A DNA stretch of 64,000 nucleotides from an uncultured Campylobacter sp. (GCF_947255105.1 NZ_CAMYFP010000005.1:1-64000); one strand, 5' to 3'. Counted from the first letter of the stretch, positions 50,923 to 60,298 are shown. Translations and numbers: made by a program. Notes: generated from the sequence alone by a model not told the origin.

Positions 50923-51411
50923 ATGAGAGCTGTTTTTATCGCTGCTATAGTGGTACTGTTTTTTGGATGTGCAAAAAAAGAGAGTGAAGTTGAAAAAATC
51001 AAATATGAACTTCTCTCCTATACGAAAAACGCTGAGTTTATAGAGGGCAATTTGAGAGTTTTTGCCGTTGGAACCTATCTAAATCCCGCCTATGCCAAAT
51101 TTGCAAACTCTGGTCTTGAGTGGTTTATTTTGAGTTCATATCCACTAAATGAAACAATCAAGCTTGATAGCATAAAGATAAATGGCAAAAAAGCAACCGC
51201 TAAAAAGCTTGATGAAAAAGACCCTCTTATAAAGCTCTTGCCAATACAGGTCCCTTGGGCCAACTACTATGAGATAACAACAGAGTCAGTTGAGAGCAAA
51301 ATACTTACTCTAAGCTACGAAACCGATCACTTAAAAGAGGTGAAGTTAGATTTTGTAAAAGTTCCACGATCGATGTATTGGACTCCTTCGATAGAATTTC
51401 CAAATAAATAA
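50923..51411 (+). CDS. Lipoprotein of unknown function, 162 residues
   Basis: A lipoprotein signal with lipobox FFGC (Cys17) is followed by a charged linker and a beta-rich domain of about 120 residues. No known family is recognised. The gene sits between mobB and slt as in C. jejuni. Its last 107 bases overlap the end of slt on the other strand. The part beyond the overlap carries all the family-like beta strands, and the overlapping tail (LKEVKLDFVKVPRSMYWTPS) is coherent, so the end is probably real. Confidence 0.8.
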   Translation: MRAVFIAAIVVLFFGCAKKESEVEKIKYELLSYTKNAEFIEGNLRVFAVGTYLNPAYAKFANSGLEWFILSSYPLNETIKLDSIKINGKKATAKKLDEKDPLIKLLPIQVPWANYYEITTESVESKILTLSYETDHLKEVKLDFVKVPRSMYWTPSIEFPNK

Positions 51412-52954
51412 TATAATTTGCAAGAACTCTTTTGCCATAATCCCTGCTCTCTGCATATGGGACTAGCTCCATTGATAAAAATGGCTCATACTCGCCACTA
51501 TTGAAAAGATCGCCTTTTAAAAGCATTCTTTTTGTAAAGCCAATGCCGCCATTATATGCATATGCCACAAAAACTGGGTGCAAAAGATAGCTATTTAGAT
51601 AGTCAAGATGAATATTTGCAAAATTGTAGGCAACTATTGGGTTAAACATATCATCGCTATCAAAGTTTTTCATCTGCTCTTTTGCGGCGATATCTTTTGC
51701 AACAAATGGCATAAACTGCATCATCCCAAGCGCATAAGAGGTAGAGATAGCACTTGAGATAAAAAAGCTCTCCTGCCTTGCTATGGCAAAGATAAGTGCT
51801 TTTCTCTCAAGACTAAACTCATCTAAAATCTCTTTAAATGGCATTGGATAGTAGTTGTTTGTATATCTTTCAAGTTTATTGGAGATGTAGGTATACTCTC
51901 CAACTGTCTCTTTTGTATAAAACTTCTCTTTTAGCTTCCTTAAAAGCTCATCATCAGCACTATCAACTTTGGCTTTTAAATTTACCCAGTCAAATGGATC
52001 TTTGTTGTTGTAGTTTGGCACTTTGTTTTGTGTAGGATTTGGTACTACAACTGTTATGTTAAAGCTCTTTAAAAGCTCTTTTGCATAGAGTGAGTAGATA
52101 TTTATGTTGCTACTTTTTGATAAAGTTTCTAAATAGCTCTTATCTTTTGAAAGAAGATAGAGCCAAAAGATGGCATTGTCTTTTTGGATAGCCACATCAG
52201 AGTCGCTTGCCCTTAAAAATAGCTCTTTTGCTCTCTTTTTTTTGTTTAGAACAACTGCATTTACTCCAAGCATAAAGGCATCTTTTGGCTTTAAAAGCTC
52301 TTTATCTATCAAAAGCAAAGAGCTGCTTAATTTTTTTAGTCGCTTTCCTATGGTCAAATCTGCCACAAAAGAGCCAAACCACCACTCTTGCACCAAATTT
52401 GAGGCAAACTCTTTTGAAAGCGCGAAGTTAAATTTATCCTCTTGCTCATCGCTCTTTAGGCTAAGAAAGTAGAGATAAAAATTTTTTACATTGTTGCTTT
52501 TTGCAAAGTATTTTGCGGGATTATCCTCGTTAAAGCCCAAAAGAAGATTGTTTATCTGGAGATTGTCTTTAAATTTCTTGGCAAGCAAAGCTCTTGTTTT
52601 GTTATCTAAATCCCTTATAAACCAGATCTCCATTCTACTTTTTTGACAACTCTCATCAACTTCTAAAATATTTTGCGTAGTTACAAAGCTACAGTTATCA
52701 TCCAACAAATCAGGCTCTAAAAACTCATCAAATTTCTTTGTGATTTTGTTAGTTCTTCTAAATATCTCCCCCTCTAGTGCCTTTATCTGTTCGCCACTAA
52801 GATTTTCGCTCTCATCTAAAAGTCGGTAGATATAGTAATCCTTTGCCAAAGATCTAGGTTTTTTCATAAGCTCATCATAGGGCAAAAGAGCGGCATTTAA
52901 CAAAAATGGTAGTGATAAAAAGAGTAGAATTTTTGCTCTCAACGCATACTCCAC
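51305..52954 (-). CDS. slt: Soluble-type lytic murein transglycosylase
   Basis: Slt cleaves peptidoglycan strands in the periplasm to give anhydro-muropeptides. The 549-residue protein has a signal peptide (AKILLFLSLPFLLNA), a long superhelical alpha domain (about 30-360) and the C-terminal catalytic domain with Glu395 (AIARQESFF), the SSAISTSYALGMMQFMP block and FVAYAYNGG. It overlaps YggT upstream by 16 bases and the lipoprotein gene by 107 bases at its end. Confidence 0.95.
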   Translation of the reverse strand: MEYALRAKILLFLSLPFLLNAALLPYDELMKKPRSLAKDYYIYRLLDESENLSGEQIKALEGEIFRRTNKITKKFDEFLEPDLLDDNCSFVTTQNILEVDESCQKSRMEIWFIRDLDNKTRALLAKKFKDNLQINNLLLGFNEDNPAKYFAKSNNVKNFYLYFLSLKSDEQEDKFNFALSKEFASNLVQEWWFGSFVADLTIGKRLKKLSSSLLLIDKELLKPKDAFMLGVNAVVLNKKKRAKELFLRASDSDVAIQKDNAIFWLYLLSKDKSYLETLSKSSNINIYSLYAKELLKSFNITVVVPNPTQNKVPNYNNKDPFDWVNLKAKVDSADDELLRKLKEKFYTKETVGEYTYISNKLERYTNNYYPMPFKEILDEFSLERKALIFAIARQESFFISSAISTSYALGMMQFMPFVAKDIAAKEQMKNFDSDDMFNPIVAYNFANIHLDYLNSYLLHPVFVAYAYNGGIGFTKRMLLKGDLFNSGEYEPFLSMELVPYAESRDYGKRVLANYIIYLEILSKESNTSIVELLQNLTSPLLSDRFRSLE

Positions 52955-53211
52955 AAAACAAAACTATCCAAAAATTGCAGAGACAAAATGATGACAATTG
53001 GCGAAAAATCAAAGCCACCAAAACTCATCGGCAACACTCTTCTTACTAAGTTAAAAGCGGGCGCTGTTAGCCTGTAGATGGCGATTACTAGCTTGTTATA
53101 TGGATCTGGATTGACAAAACTAAGAACGCAAGCGATGATTACAATCCAGGTATAAATAGTAATCAAAATGTGACAAATATAGAGAATTGAGTTTAAAAAC
53201 AACCATATCAT
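52939..53211 (-). CDS. YggT family membrane protein
   Basis: The 90-residue protein has two YggT-type hydrophobic stretches with the linking motif FVNPDPYNKLVIAIYRLTAPAFNLVRRVLP, very characteristic of the family (VNP-P...l..lT.P.L.P.RR.LP). YggT proteins are linked to osmotic tolerance and, in some bacteria, to cell division and membrane assembly. It lies between gltX and slt, overlapping both. Confidence 0.92.
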   Translation of the reverse strand: MIWLFLNSILYICHILITIYTWIVIIACVLSFVNPDPYNKLVIAIYRLTAPAFNLVRRVLPMSFGGFDFSPIVIILSLQFLDSFVLWSMR

Positions 53212-54503
53212 AAATTTACAATCTCCTTTAAATCATCTTTTATGAAGCAGTAAAGCTCGCTAAGCTCTGGACCATGAGTTGTGCCTGTAATAAGCAGTCT
53301 AAGTGGCATAAAAAAGCTCTTGCCCTTAAGGGCAGTTTTACTCATCAAAGCACTTTTAAACTCATCAAAACTCTCAAAACTATCCAAACTCAAAATCGCC
53401 TCTTTTAGGATTTTTATCTCATTTTCATACTCGCTAAAGCTCTTTTTTGAATAAATTTGAACTATCTTTTCCTTGATATCAGGAATAAGACTTGCCTCTT
53501 GAGTATAAAACCGAATAAGTGGCGCAAACTTTTTGTCTAGTTTAAAAAAGGTGCTAAGCTCTTCATCGCTAGCAATTTTTATATGTTCTCTGTTTAGTTG
53601 AGATAACTTTTCAAGGCTAAATTTAGCTGGACTTTTTGAGATATTTTTAAGGCTAAACCACTCGGTTGCCTCTTGCAAAGTAAAAATCTCTTTTGGCGTT
53701 TTGTTGCCAAGAAGCAAGAGATAGTTGGCTATAGTTTTTGGCAAATAACCTTGATCTAGCAACCACTTAACAGAGGAACTATCATCTCTTTTGCTCATCT
53801 TTTTGCCATCTTCGTTTAGTATGATTGGAAGATGCGCATAGGATATCTTGCCACTATATCCAAGCTGCTCTCTTATCCACTCCTGTTTTGGCGTGTTGCT
53901 TACATGATCTTCACCACGAATTACAAAAGTAACACCTTGAAGCATATCATCTATAGCGCAGGCAAAGTTGTAGGTAGGAGTTTTGTCGGCTCGCATTATG
54001 ACAAAGCTATCTAAGTTTTCTGGCTCAAAAGTTATCTCGCCCTTTATCTCATCAACAAAACTAAGCGCCCTATCTGGACGTTTTATGCGGATGACAAAGG
54101 GTTTTTGAGAGCCAAGCACCTCTTCATCGCTTAAATTTAAGCAGGTATCATCATATCTATAGGGCTTTTGCTCTTTTTTGGCAAGCTCTTTTTTTCTCTC
54201 TATCTCCTCTTGCGTGCAAAAGCAACAAAATGCCTTTTTTTGAAGCAACAATCTATTTGCAAAATCTCTATGAAATTTAAGATTTTTGCTCTGGTAGTAA
54301 AAATTATCCCACTTAATACCAAAAATCTTTAAAATTTCTATAATCTCTTCCTCTTTTCCCTCAATGTTGCGCTCTTTGTCGGTATCTTCAATGCGTAGAT
54401 TGAAGCCACTTTTATCTTGCAACGAACAAAGATAGTTAATAAGCGCAGCTCTTAAATTTCCAATATGCATATCACCTGTTGGTGATGGGGCAAAACGATA
54501 CAT
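53208..54503 (-). CDS. gltX: Glutamyl-tRNA synthetase
   Basis: GltX charges tRNA-Glu; charged tRNA-Glu also feeds HemL's haem pathway. The 431-residue enzyme opens FAPSPTGDMHIGNLRAA (HIGH-type motif reading HIGN), has VIRGEDHVSNTPKQ and the second motif KMSKRDDSSS. It is at the short end for GltX. Epsilon-proteobacteria usually carry two GltX copies, one acting on tRNA-Gln; only one is in this window, so which of the two it is cannot be said. It has a strong promoter. Confidence 0.95.
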   Translation of the reverse strand: MYRFAPSPTGDMHIGNLRAALINYLCSLQDKSGFNLRIEDTDKERNIEGKEEEIIEILKIFGIKWDNFYYQSKNLKFHRDFANRLLLQKKAFCCFCTQEEIERKKELAKKEQKPYRYDDTCLNLSDEEVLGSQKPFVIRIKRPDRALSFVDEIKGEITFEPENLDSFVIMRADKTPTYNFACAIDDMLQGVTFVIRGEDHVSNTPKQEWIREQLGYSGKISYAHLPIILNEDGKKMSKRDDSSSVKWLLDQGYLPKTIANYLLLLGNKTPKEIFTLQEATEWFSLKNISKSPAKFSLEKLSQLNREHIKIASDEELSTFFKLDKKFAPLIRFYTQEASLIPDIKEKIVQIYSKKSFSEYENEIKILKEAILSLDSFESFDEFKSALMSKTALKGKSFFMPLRLLITGTTHGPELSELYCFIKDDLKEIVNL

Positions 54504-54526
54504 AATATCTCCTTTTTAAATCTTGC

Positions 54527-54532
54527 ATTATA
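54527..54532 (-). promoter_or_regulatory. -10 box of the gltX-yggT-slt operon
   Basis: The minus strand reads GCTATAATGC, a perfect TATAAT, 24 bases upstream of the gltX start codon and in front of AAAAAGGAG. Confidence 0.6.
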
Positions 54533-54606
54533 GCGATTAAAAGTTATAAGAAATTTAACAAAATTTGGTAATATCAAAAGATTATAACTTATAAAAGAGG
54601 TGAAAA

Positions 54607-55011
54607 ATGAATAAATTTATGAGTGAATTTAAAAAATTCGCTATGCGTGGCAATGTCATTGACCTTGCAGTGGGTGTTGTTATAGGAACAGCTTTTGGAA
54701 AGATAGTTAGCTCTTTGGTTGCAGATATCATTATGCCAATCATCGGAGTGATAACTGGTGGTATAAACTTTACAGATTTTAAAATAGTGCTTAAAAAGGC
54801 TAGTGATGGGGCGGCGGCTGTTACTATAAACTATGGCAATTTTATCCAAGTTGTGGTTGATTTTGTAATTATCGCTTTTTGTATATTTGTCGCTATAAAG
54901 GCTATAAATAAGCTAAATCACAAAGAAGAGAAGCAAGAAGAGCCAAAGCCTGCCGAGCCTAGCGAAGAGATTTTGCTCTTAAGAGAGATTAGAGATAGTC
55001 TTAAAAAATAG
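54607..55011 (+). CDS. mscL: Large-conductance mechanosensitive channel
   Basis: MscL opens under membrane tension to release solutes on osmotic downshock. The 134-residue protein has the N-terminal amphipathic helix, the FAMRGNVIDLAVGVVIGTAFGKIVSSLV first helix, a periplasmic loop, a second helix and a charged C-terminal helix (EEILLLREIRDSLKK). Length and motifs are typical. It is a single gene followed by a strong terminator. Confidence 0.98.
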   Translation: MNKFMSEFKKFAMRGNVIDLAVGVVIGTAFGKIVSSLVADIIMPIIGVITGGINFTDFKIVLKKASDGAAAVTINYGNFIQVVVDFVIIAFCIFVAIKAINKLNHKEEKQEEPKPAEPSEEILLLREIRDSLKK

Positions 55012-55021
55012 CTTAAATTTC

Positions 55022-55064
55022 AATAGATAGTTAGAGAAATTTAGCTCTAATTATCTATTTTTAG
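55022..55064 (+). terminator. Strong terminator behind mscL
   Basis: AATAGATA-G-TTAGAG (55022-55036) pairs with CTCTAA-T-TATCTATT (55045-55059), a 15-bp stem with one G-U pair around AAATTTAG, followed by TTTTTAG-like sequence. Confidence 0.85.
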
Positions 55065-55073
55065 TTGGTTTTT

Positions 55074-56189
55074 ATGAGTTTTAAAAATATTTTATTGATG
55101 CTTTTTCCAGTCATATCTTCACTCCTGATATCCACCATCAATCTCTACATCTACACAGTTTTTGCAAAGTCGATTTTCAAGCCTTATAGCTTAGTAGTTG
55201 CCGTTGTTTTGATAACTATAACTATCTTTGAAGTGCTCTATTTTTTCTCATTTAGAAACTACTTTTTGCAAGAGAGGCTTTATGCTTTTGCCATATTTTG
55301 CTTTGCTTTTAGCATCTCTTTTTTCTTTATTGCCATTTTTTATAGTCCGTTTGACTTTTTGGCTACAAAAATTCCATTTAGCAGTGAGCGTAGAAGAAGT
55401 TTAAAGGCGATTTTGGATATCTCATTTTTGATTTTTGCCTTTAGCTACTTTTTAAAAGGCATCTACAACGCCATCAAAAAACCAACTATAAAAGAGGTTG
55501 AGGTAGTTTTGAAAAACTTAAAAAAAGAGCTTAATTTTGCCATCATCTCAGATCTTCATCTTGGAGAATACTTAAAAGAGGAGTTTTTACAAAGAGTTGT
55601 AGAGGAGATAAACAGCCTTGAATATGACGCACTTTTAATAGTTGGAGATATGTTTGACGTGGATGCAAAGAGAGCAAAAAAGCTAATAGAGCCACTAAAA
55701 AATATCAAAAAACCAATCTTTTTTGTAACTGGCAACCATGAGTATTTTGTAGGAGCGGCCGATCTTGTAAAACTGCTAAAAGAGAGCGGTATAGTTGTGC
55801 TTGATGATAGGATGGTAGAGTTTGAAGGGCTAAATTTGGCTGGTGCAAATGATCTTATAGCTAGCAGTTTTGGCTATGAAAACAAAAGCGTAGATGAGAT
55901 CTTAAAAGACAAAAAAAGCGACCAACCGACACTCTTTCTAGCTCACCAACCAAAATATGTCATAAGAAATATAAAAGATGAAGCCGATCTTTGCATATGT
56001 GGCCATACTCACGCAGGGCAGATCTTCCCCTTTGGCCTACTTGTAAAGATGGATCAAAAATATCTTCATGGACTCTATAGAGATGAGTTTAAACAAATTT
56101 ATGTCTCAAGTGGAGTTGGCTTTTGGGGGCCGCCGATTAGAGTTTTGGCCCCTGCTGAGATAGTCCTATTAAAATTAATTAAGGAGTAA
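55074..56189 (+). CDS. Membrane-anchored metallophosphoesterase (YkuE-like)
   Basis: I use the ATG at 55074 (MSFKNILLMLF) as start, giving 371 residues; an in-frame TTG three codons earlier is unlikely. Four hydrophobic segments fill residues 1-145. The catalytic domain has all calcineurin-type motifs: SDLHLGEY, GDMFDVD, GNHEYFVG, AHQPK and CGHTHAGQ. YkuE-like enzymes act on phospholipid-linked or wall-related phosphates. It lies directly in front of psd (one base apart), which suggests a role in phospholipid metabolism. Confidence 0.9.
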   Translation: MSFKNILLMLFPVISSLLISTINLYIYTVFAKSIFKPYSLVVAVVLITITIFEVLYFFSFRNYFLQERLYAFAIFCFAFSISFFFIAIFYSPFDFLATKIPFSSERRRSLKAILDISFLIFAFSYFLKGIYNAIKKPTIKEVEVVLKNLKKELNFAIISDLHLGEYLKEEFLQRVVEEINSLEYDALLIVGDMFDVDAKRAKKLIEPLKNIKKPIFFVTGNHEYFVGAADLVKLLKESGIVVLDDRMVEFEGLNLAGANDLIASSFGYENKSVDEILKDKKSDQPTLFLAHQPKYVIRNIKDEADLCICGHTHAGQIFPFGLLVKMDQKYLHGLYRDEFKQIYVSSGVGFWGPPIRVLAPAEIVLLKLIKE

Positions 56190-56190
56190 T

Positions 56191-56973
56191 ATGAGAAATT
56201 TAATTTCAAAGATATTTGGAGCGGTTGCTGCATTTAAATTTATATCGCCTCTTCAAAACTTCATAAATGGCTGGTATGTAAGGCACTTTGAGATAAATTT
56301 GGAGGGTTTTAAAGAGCTAAATGAGTATAAAAGTCTAAACGAACTATTTACACGAAGCTACATAACAACTCCTACCATAAAAGCGGAGCAAAACGAACTT
56401 ATAGCACCATGTGATGGGCTTTGCTTTGATGTTGGAAGTAGTAAAGATGGAGTTGCATTTAGCATAAAAAACAGAACCTACTCTTTGAGTGATCTTTTTT
56501 TAGATGAGATAAAAGAGGAGTTTGACTATCTAAATATATATCTATCACCAAAAGATTATCATCACTACCACGCTCCTTTTGATCTTGAAGTTTTGTGGAG
56601 TAGCTATATACCAGCAGATCTCTATAGTGTGAGCAAAAAAGCACTTTTAAAGGTGGATAATCTATATGCCAAAAATGAGAGAGTTATTTTAAAATGTAGG
56701 CTGAAAAATCAAAAAGAGCTCTATCTTGTCTTTGTTGGAGCGCTCAATGTCGGTAAGATGAACTTTGACTTTGATAGTCGCATAAAGACAAATGCTAGTA
56801 AAGGTAAAGCTACATATAACTACAATGGAATTTTTCTAAAAAGAGGCGAACATATCGGCAACTTTGAGCTTGGCTCAACTATATTGATAGTGGCAAAAAG
56901 GGGAGTTTTGGAGTTTGGACTTAAAAATGGCGATCTTTTAAAATTTCCAAAACCAATAGCTAAGGTGCTATAG
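56191..56973 (+). CDS. psd: Phosphatidylserine decarboxylase
   Basis: Psd makes phosphatidylethanolamine, the main membrane phospholipid, from phosphatidylserine. It is made as a proenzyme that cuts itself to form a pyruvoyl group: the site is Gly228-Ser229 in ELGSTI. The DYHHYHAPFD segment with the conserved histidines is present. At 260 residues it is a short class I-type enzyme, as in other epsilon-proteobacteria. Confidence 0.97.
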   Translation: MRNLISKIFGAVAAFKFISPLQNFINGWYVRHFEINLEGFKELNEYKSLNELFTRSYITTPTIKAEQNELIAPCDGLCFDVGSSKDGVAFSIKNRTYSLSDLFLDEIKEEFDYLNIYLSPKDYHHYHAPFDLEVLWSSYIPADLYSVSKKALLKVDNLYAKNERVILKCRLKNQKELYLVFVGALNVGKMNFDFDSRIKTNASKGKATYNYNGIFLKRGEHIGNFELGSTILIVAKRGVLEFGLKNGDLLKFPKPIAKVL

Positions 56974-56984
56974 AAAAATATTTT

Positions 56985-56993
56985 TGCTATAAT
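56985..56993 (+). promoter_or_regulatory. Extended -10 promoter of the pseudopilin-priA-ybeY operon
   Basis: The sequence ATATTTTTGCTATAAT has a T-run, TGC and a perfect TATAAT, one of the best promoters in the window, 36 bases before the pseudopilin start codon. Confidence 0.75.
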
Positions 56994-57029
56994 AAGCAAT
57001 TATATTATCACAACCACAAAGGATTTGTC

Positions 57030-57470
57030 ATGGGCTTAAAAAAGGGCTTTACTATGATAGAGTTGATTTTTGTTATAGTAATTTTGGGAATTTTAGCAAG
57101 TGTTGCCATACCAAGACTTGCTGTAAGTAGAGACGATGCACAAATTGTTAAATTAAGAGCAGATGTTCAAGCCATACAAACTGGAATCGCTTTGCAAAAA
57201 GGTATAAATTTGATGAGTGGAAATATAGCTGCACCAACGATAAAAGCCGGTTTTGGCAATGTTTTGGAGGGCAAGTCACTAACAGCCGCACCAAATGGAA
57301 TTGGCTGGAAAAAAGTTCCTACTGCAGATACCAATGGAGATGAAAACAGAAGCACTATTGCAACAGCTTGTATCAAAAAGAACCAATGCGCTGATTTTTA
57401 CTACGACAAAGATGGTACTTTTAGTTGCGACAACACAAACAAAATTTGTGCAATCATAATCGGTAATTGA
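57030..57470 (+). CDS. GspG-like pseudopilin
   Basis: The 146-residue protein starts with a textbook prepilin leader (GLKKGFTMIELIFVIVILGILASVAIPRL), cleaved after Gly6, with glutamate at mature position +5. The short soluble domain has three or four cysteines (TACIKKNQCADF, FSCDN and KICAI) near the C-terminus. The helix and size match major pseudopilins of type II secretion or DNA uptake (CtsG in C. jejuni). It is separate from the minor prepilin-like genes at 20-22 kb but may build the fibre that those cap. It is followed by priA with one shared base. Confidence 0.88.
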   Translation: MGLKKGFTMIELIFVIVILGILASVAIPRLAVSRDDAQIVKLRADVQAIQTGIALQKGINLMSGNIAAPTIKAGFGNVLEGKSLTAAPNGIGWKKVPTADTNGDENRSTIATACIKKNQCADFYYDKDGTFSCDNTNKICAIIIGN

Positions 57471-59305
57471 TGAGTTATTATGAACTTATCATTATAGGGT
57501 TAGAGGTAAAAACTCTAACCTACCACTCAAATTTAAGGCTAGAAAAAAACGATATTGTTGAAGTTTTGGTTTTGGGACGAAAAAGAGAGGCTATAGTTGT
57601 AAAAAAGACGCAAAAGCCCCCCTTTGACACTATAGAAATTTTAGCAAAAAGCCCCTTTTTTTACACAGATTATCAGCTAAATTTAGCAAAATTTATCTCA
57701 TATTATTATGTCTGTTCGCTAGGTATAGCTTATGGTCTTTTAGTTCCTACCAAAAAACTACCGCCAATTTTAAAAAAAGATGATATAAAAAAGCCAACTC
57801 TTAGCCCACTTCAACAAAGAGCAAAAGATTTTTGCAACAAAAACAGAGCTTCACTACTTTTTGGCGATACTGGAAGTGGCAAGAGCGAAGTCTATATCTC
57901 ACTTATAGCCGATGTTTTAGAAAGTGGCTCTCAAGCGCTATTTTTAATGCCCGAAATCTCCCTTACACCGCAAATGCAAAAAAGACTTAAAAACTACTTT
58001 GGAAAAAGAGTTGCCATTTGGCACTCAAAGATAACAAAAGCCAAAAAGAGCTCCATTTTAGAAGGGTTTGAAAGTGGTGAAATTTCTTTGATAGCTGGCG
58101 CTAGATCGGCTCTGTTTTTGCCATTTAGCAATATTAGTCTAATCATAGTCGATGAAGAGCATGACGATAGTTATAAATCCTCGCAAAATCCGCGTTATAA
58201 CGCAAAAGACTTGGCACTTTTTATCTCTCAAAAGGCAGACATTCCCGCAGTTTTAGGCTCTGCAACTCCGCTACTTACCACCATTTACAAACAGCCAACA
58301 TTTAGGATGAAAGGAACCTATTTTGAGAGTAAAAAGGAGTTTATCTATGATGAGTGCGAGCCAACTATCTCGCCACTTATAAAAAAAGAGCTTGAAATTT
58401 GTTTTAGCAAAGGTCATCAAGCCATAGTTTTTATCCCAACAAGAGCAAATTTCAAATATCTCTATTGCAAAGAGTGCAAAACCATAGTAAAGTGCCCTTT
58501 TTGTAGTGTAGGTATGAGTCTTCATAGTGACAAAAATCTACTAAAGTGCCACTATTGCGGTTACTCTTGCTACAAAGAGGTAAAATGCAGCAAATGTGGC
58601 AGCACCACTTTAGAGTCCAAAAAGATAGGCACAAACGAAGCTCTATCGATACTCCAAAGAGCGTTTCCTACAAAAAATATTGCTAAATTTGACAAAGATG
58701 CCATAACTACACAAAAAAAACTTGAAAAAACATTGAGAGAGTTTAACGATAAAAAGATAGATCTTCTTGTTGGAACGCAGATGTTAAGCAAAGGTCATGA
58801 TTATCACAATGTAAAACTCGCCATAATAATTGGTCTAGATGAACATCTTGGATATGCTGATTTTAGAGCTAGAGAAAAAGCTCTTTCAACTGCTATGCAG
58901 CTAGCTGGAAGAGCTGGAAGAGTTGGCGATGGAAAGGTTGTTATTCAGACTTTGCACAAAGAGTTTTTTAGCCTCTATATCCAAAATTATGACGCCTTTT
59001 TAAAAGATGAACTTCCATTTAGAGTGGGTCTTTATCCGCCATTTAAAAGGCTACTTCGCATACTCATCTCAAACAAAAATGACAAAAAAGCCCAAGCTAT
59101 ACAAAATGAAGTTATAGAGAGGATTAAATTTCTAAAAGATATTGAGATAATTGGCTATGGAAAGGCCTTGATAGAGTATATTGCCTCCAAATTTAGATAT
59201 GAGATACTTGTTAGATCAAACAGCTATCAAGAGCTTATAAAAGCGGCAAATTTGGCTAAAATGCCAGATGTGCAGATAGAAATGGATGCCATAAATTTCA
59301 GTTAG
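57470..59305 (+). CDS. priA: Primosomal replication-restart helicase PriA
   Basis: PriA reloads the replisome at stalled forks. I start it at the ATG at 57470, which shares a base with the pseudopilin stop (TGATG), giving 611 residues. It has the N-terminal DNA-binding region, Walker A GDTGSGKS (132-139), DEEH box (228-231), GSATPLL, the zinc-binding cysteines (CKECKTIVKCPFC, CHYCG and CSKCGS) and the LAGRAGR motif VI. It is shorter at the N-terminus than E. coli PriA (732), as is normal for campylobacters. Confidence 0.97.
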   Translation: MSYYELIIIGLEVKTLTYHSNLRLEKNDIVEVLVLGRKREAIVVKKTQKPPFDTIEILAKSPFFYTDYQLNLAKFISYYYVCSLGIAYGLLVPTKKLPPILKKDDIKKPTLSPLQQRAKDFCNKNRASLLFGDTGSGKSEVYISLIADVLESGSQALFLMPEISLTPQMQKRLKNYFGKRVAIWHSKITKAKKSSILEGFESGEISLIAGARSALFLPFSNISLIIVDEEHDDSYKSSQNPRYNAKDLALFISQKADIPAVLGSATPLLTTIYKQPTFRMKGTYFESKKEFIYDECEPTISPLIKKELEICFSKGHQAIVFIPTRANFKYLYCKECKTIVKCPFCSVGMSLHSDKNLLKCHYCGYSCYKEVKCSKCGSTTLESKKIGTNEALSILQRAFPTKNIAKFDKDAITTQKKLEKTLREFNDKKIDLLVGTQMLSKGHDYHNVKLAIIIGLDEHLGYADFRAREKALSTAMQLAGRAGRVGDGKVVIQTLHKEFFSLYIQNYDAFLKDELPFRVGLYPPFKRLLRILISNKNDKKAQAIQNEVIERIKFLKDIEIIGYGKALIEYIASKFRYEILVRSNSYQELIKAANLAKMPDVQIEMDAINFS

Positions 59306-59313
59306 GATGAGAG

Positions 59314-59727
59314 ATGATAATTTGCGATGAGAGCTATCCTGCAACTCTTGATGAGATTGTAGCGATACAGAATAAATTTATAGAGCTTATCTTTGTTGAT
59401 AGCGCCAAAATGCGAGAGATAAACAAAGAGTCAAGAAACATAGACAAAACTACAGATGTGCTTAGTTTTCCACTCATAGACACTCCAAACAACAAAATTG
59501 GTGGCTCTATTGTCATAAACTTGGAGCTTGCAAAAACTATGTGTGATAAATTTAGCCATACGCTTGATGAGGAGATTGCGATACTCTTTTTGCACGGACT
59601 TTTGCACATCATGGGCTATGACCATGAAAAAGATAGTGGTGAAATGAGAGAGCTTGAAAAGAAGCTCTCAGTTAAATTTGGGATTAAAAATAGCCTAATA
59701 TTTAGAGCTACTAAAACTTGTGAGTAA
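59314..59727 (+). CDS. ybeY: Endoribonuclease/rRNA maturation factor YbeY
   Basis: YbeY is a metal-dependent RNase that matures the 3' end of 16S rRNA. The 137-residue protein has the zinc motif HGLLHIMGYDH (HxxxHxxGxDH) and the TDVLSFP segment, both intact. It lies eight bases behind priA and ends convergently with the outer-membrane protein gene, overlapping by 17 bases. Confidence 0.96.
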   Translation: MIICDESYPATLDEIVAIQNKFIELIFVDSAKMREINKESRNIDKTTDVLSFPLIDTPNNKIGGSIVINLELAKTMCDKFSHTLDEEIAILFLHGLLHIMGYDHEKDSGEMRELEKKLSVKFGIKNSLIFRATKTCE

Positions 59728-60298
59728 ATCCGCCATAAAAGCCTTTATTTTCTATCTTTGCGTCACTTAAGACAATATTGTCATACTTAAAGCCAAAATT
59801 TATTGCATTTAAGTTATCCAACTCAAACATACCGCCTAAGTTAAATCCATAAAGCAAAGCAATGCTGTTGTCTATTGACTTTTGACTAACTCTACCGCCT
59901 CCGCTCTCCTGGGCTTTTGCATCAACTACTGCAGCACCTACAAAAGCACCCATTACAGCTCTTATATTATCTACCACAATAGGGGCAAAGTCATATCCTA
60001 AAGCGACTTTGTGAGCTCGCCATCTTGAGTATCTCTCTACACCCGCTTCAATAGTGCTTTTGCTAACTCGTGGTTGAAAAGCATAGCCAATATAGGCTCT
60101 ATGAGCTTGTTGATGACCATAGATATTACCAACTTTTACGCCCAAATTCATAACAGTTTTAGAGTCGCTTTTAAAATTGTCAGGCTTAAATTGGCTATTT
60201 ACTATAGCACCCTCAAATGTCGCATACATAGAGTCTGCAAAGACAGATGTGCCAAATAGTAGTGCTGCACAGACAACTTTAGAAATTAGTTTATACAT
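59711..60298 (-). CDS. Outer-membrane beta-barrel protein, about 195 residues
   Basis: A signal peptide (VVCAALLFGTSVFA, cleavage near residue 21) is followed by alternating hydrophobic strands and a terminal phenylalanine (GGFTHKF), the signal for BamA-dependent insertion. About eight strands seem possible, as in OmpW/OmpX-like small barrels. No family name is assured. It has its own strong extended -10 promoter. Confidence 0.8.
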   Translation of the reverse strand: MYKLISKVVCAALLFGTSVFADSMYATFEGAIVNSQFKPDNFKSDSKTVMNLGVKVGNIYGHQQAHRAYIGYAFQPRVSKSTIEAGVERYSRWRAHKVALGYDFAPIVVDNIRAVMGAFVGAAVVDAKAQESGGGRVSQKSIDNSIALLYGFNLGGMFELDNLNAINFGFKYDNIVLSDAKIENKGFYGGFTHKF

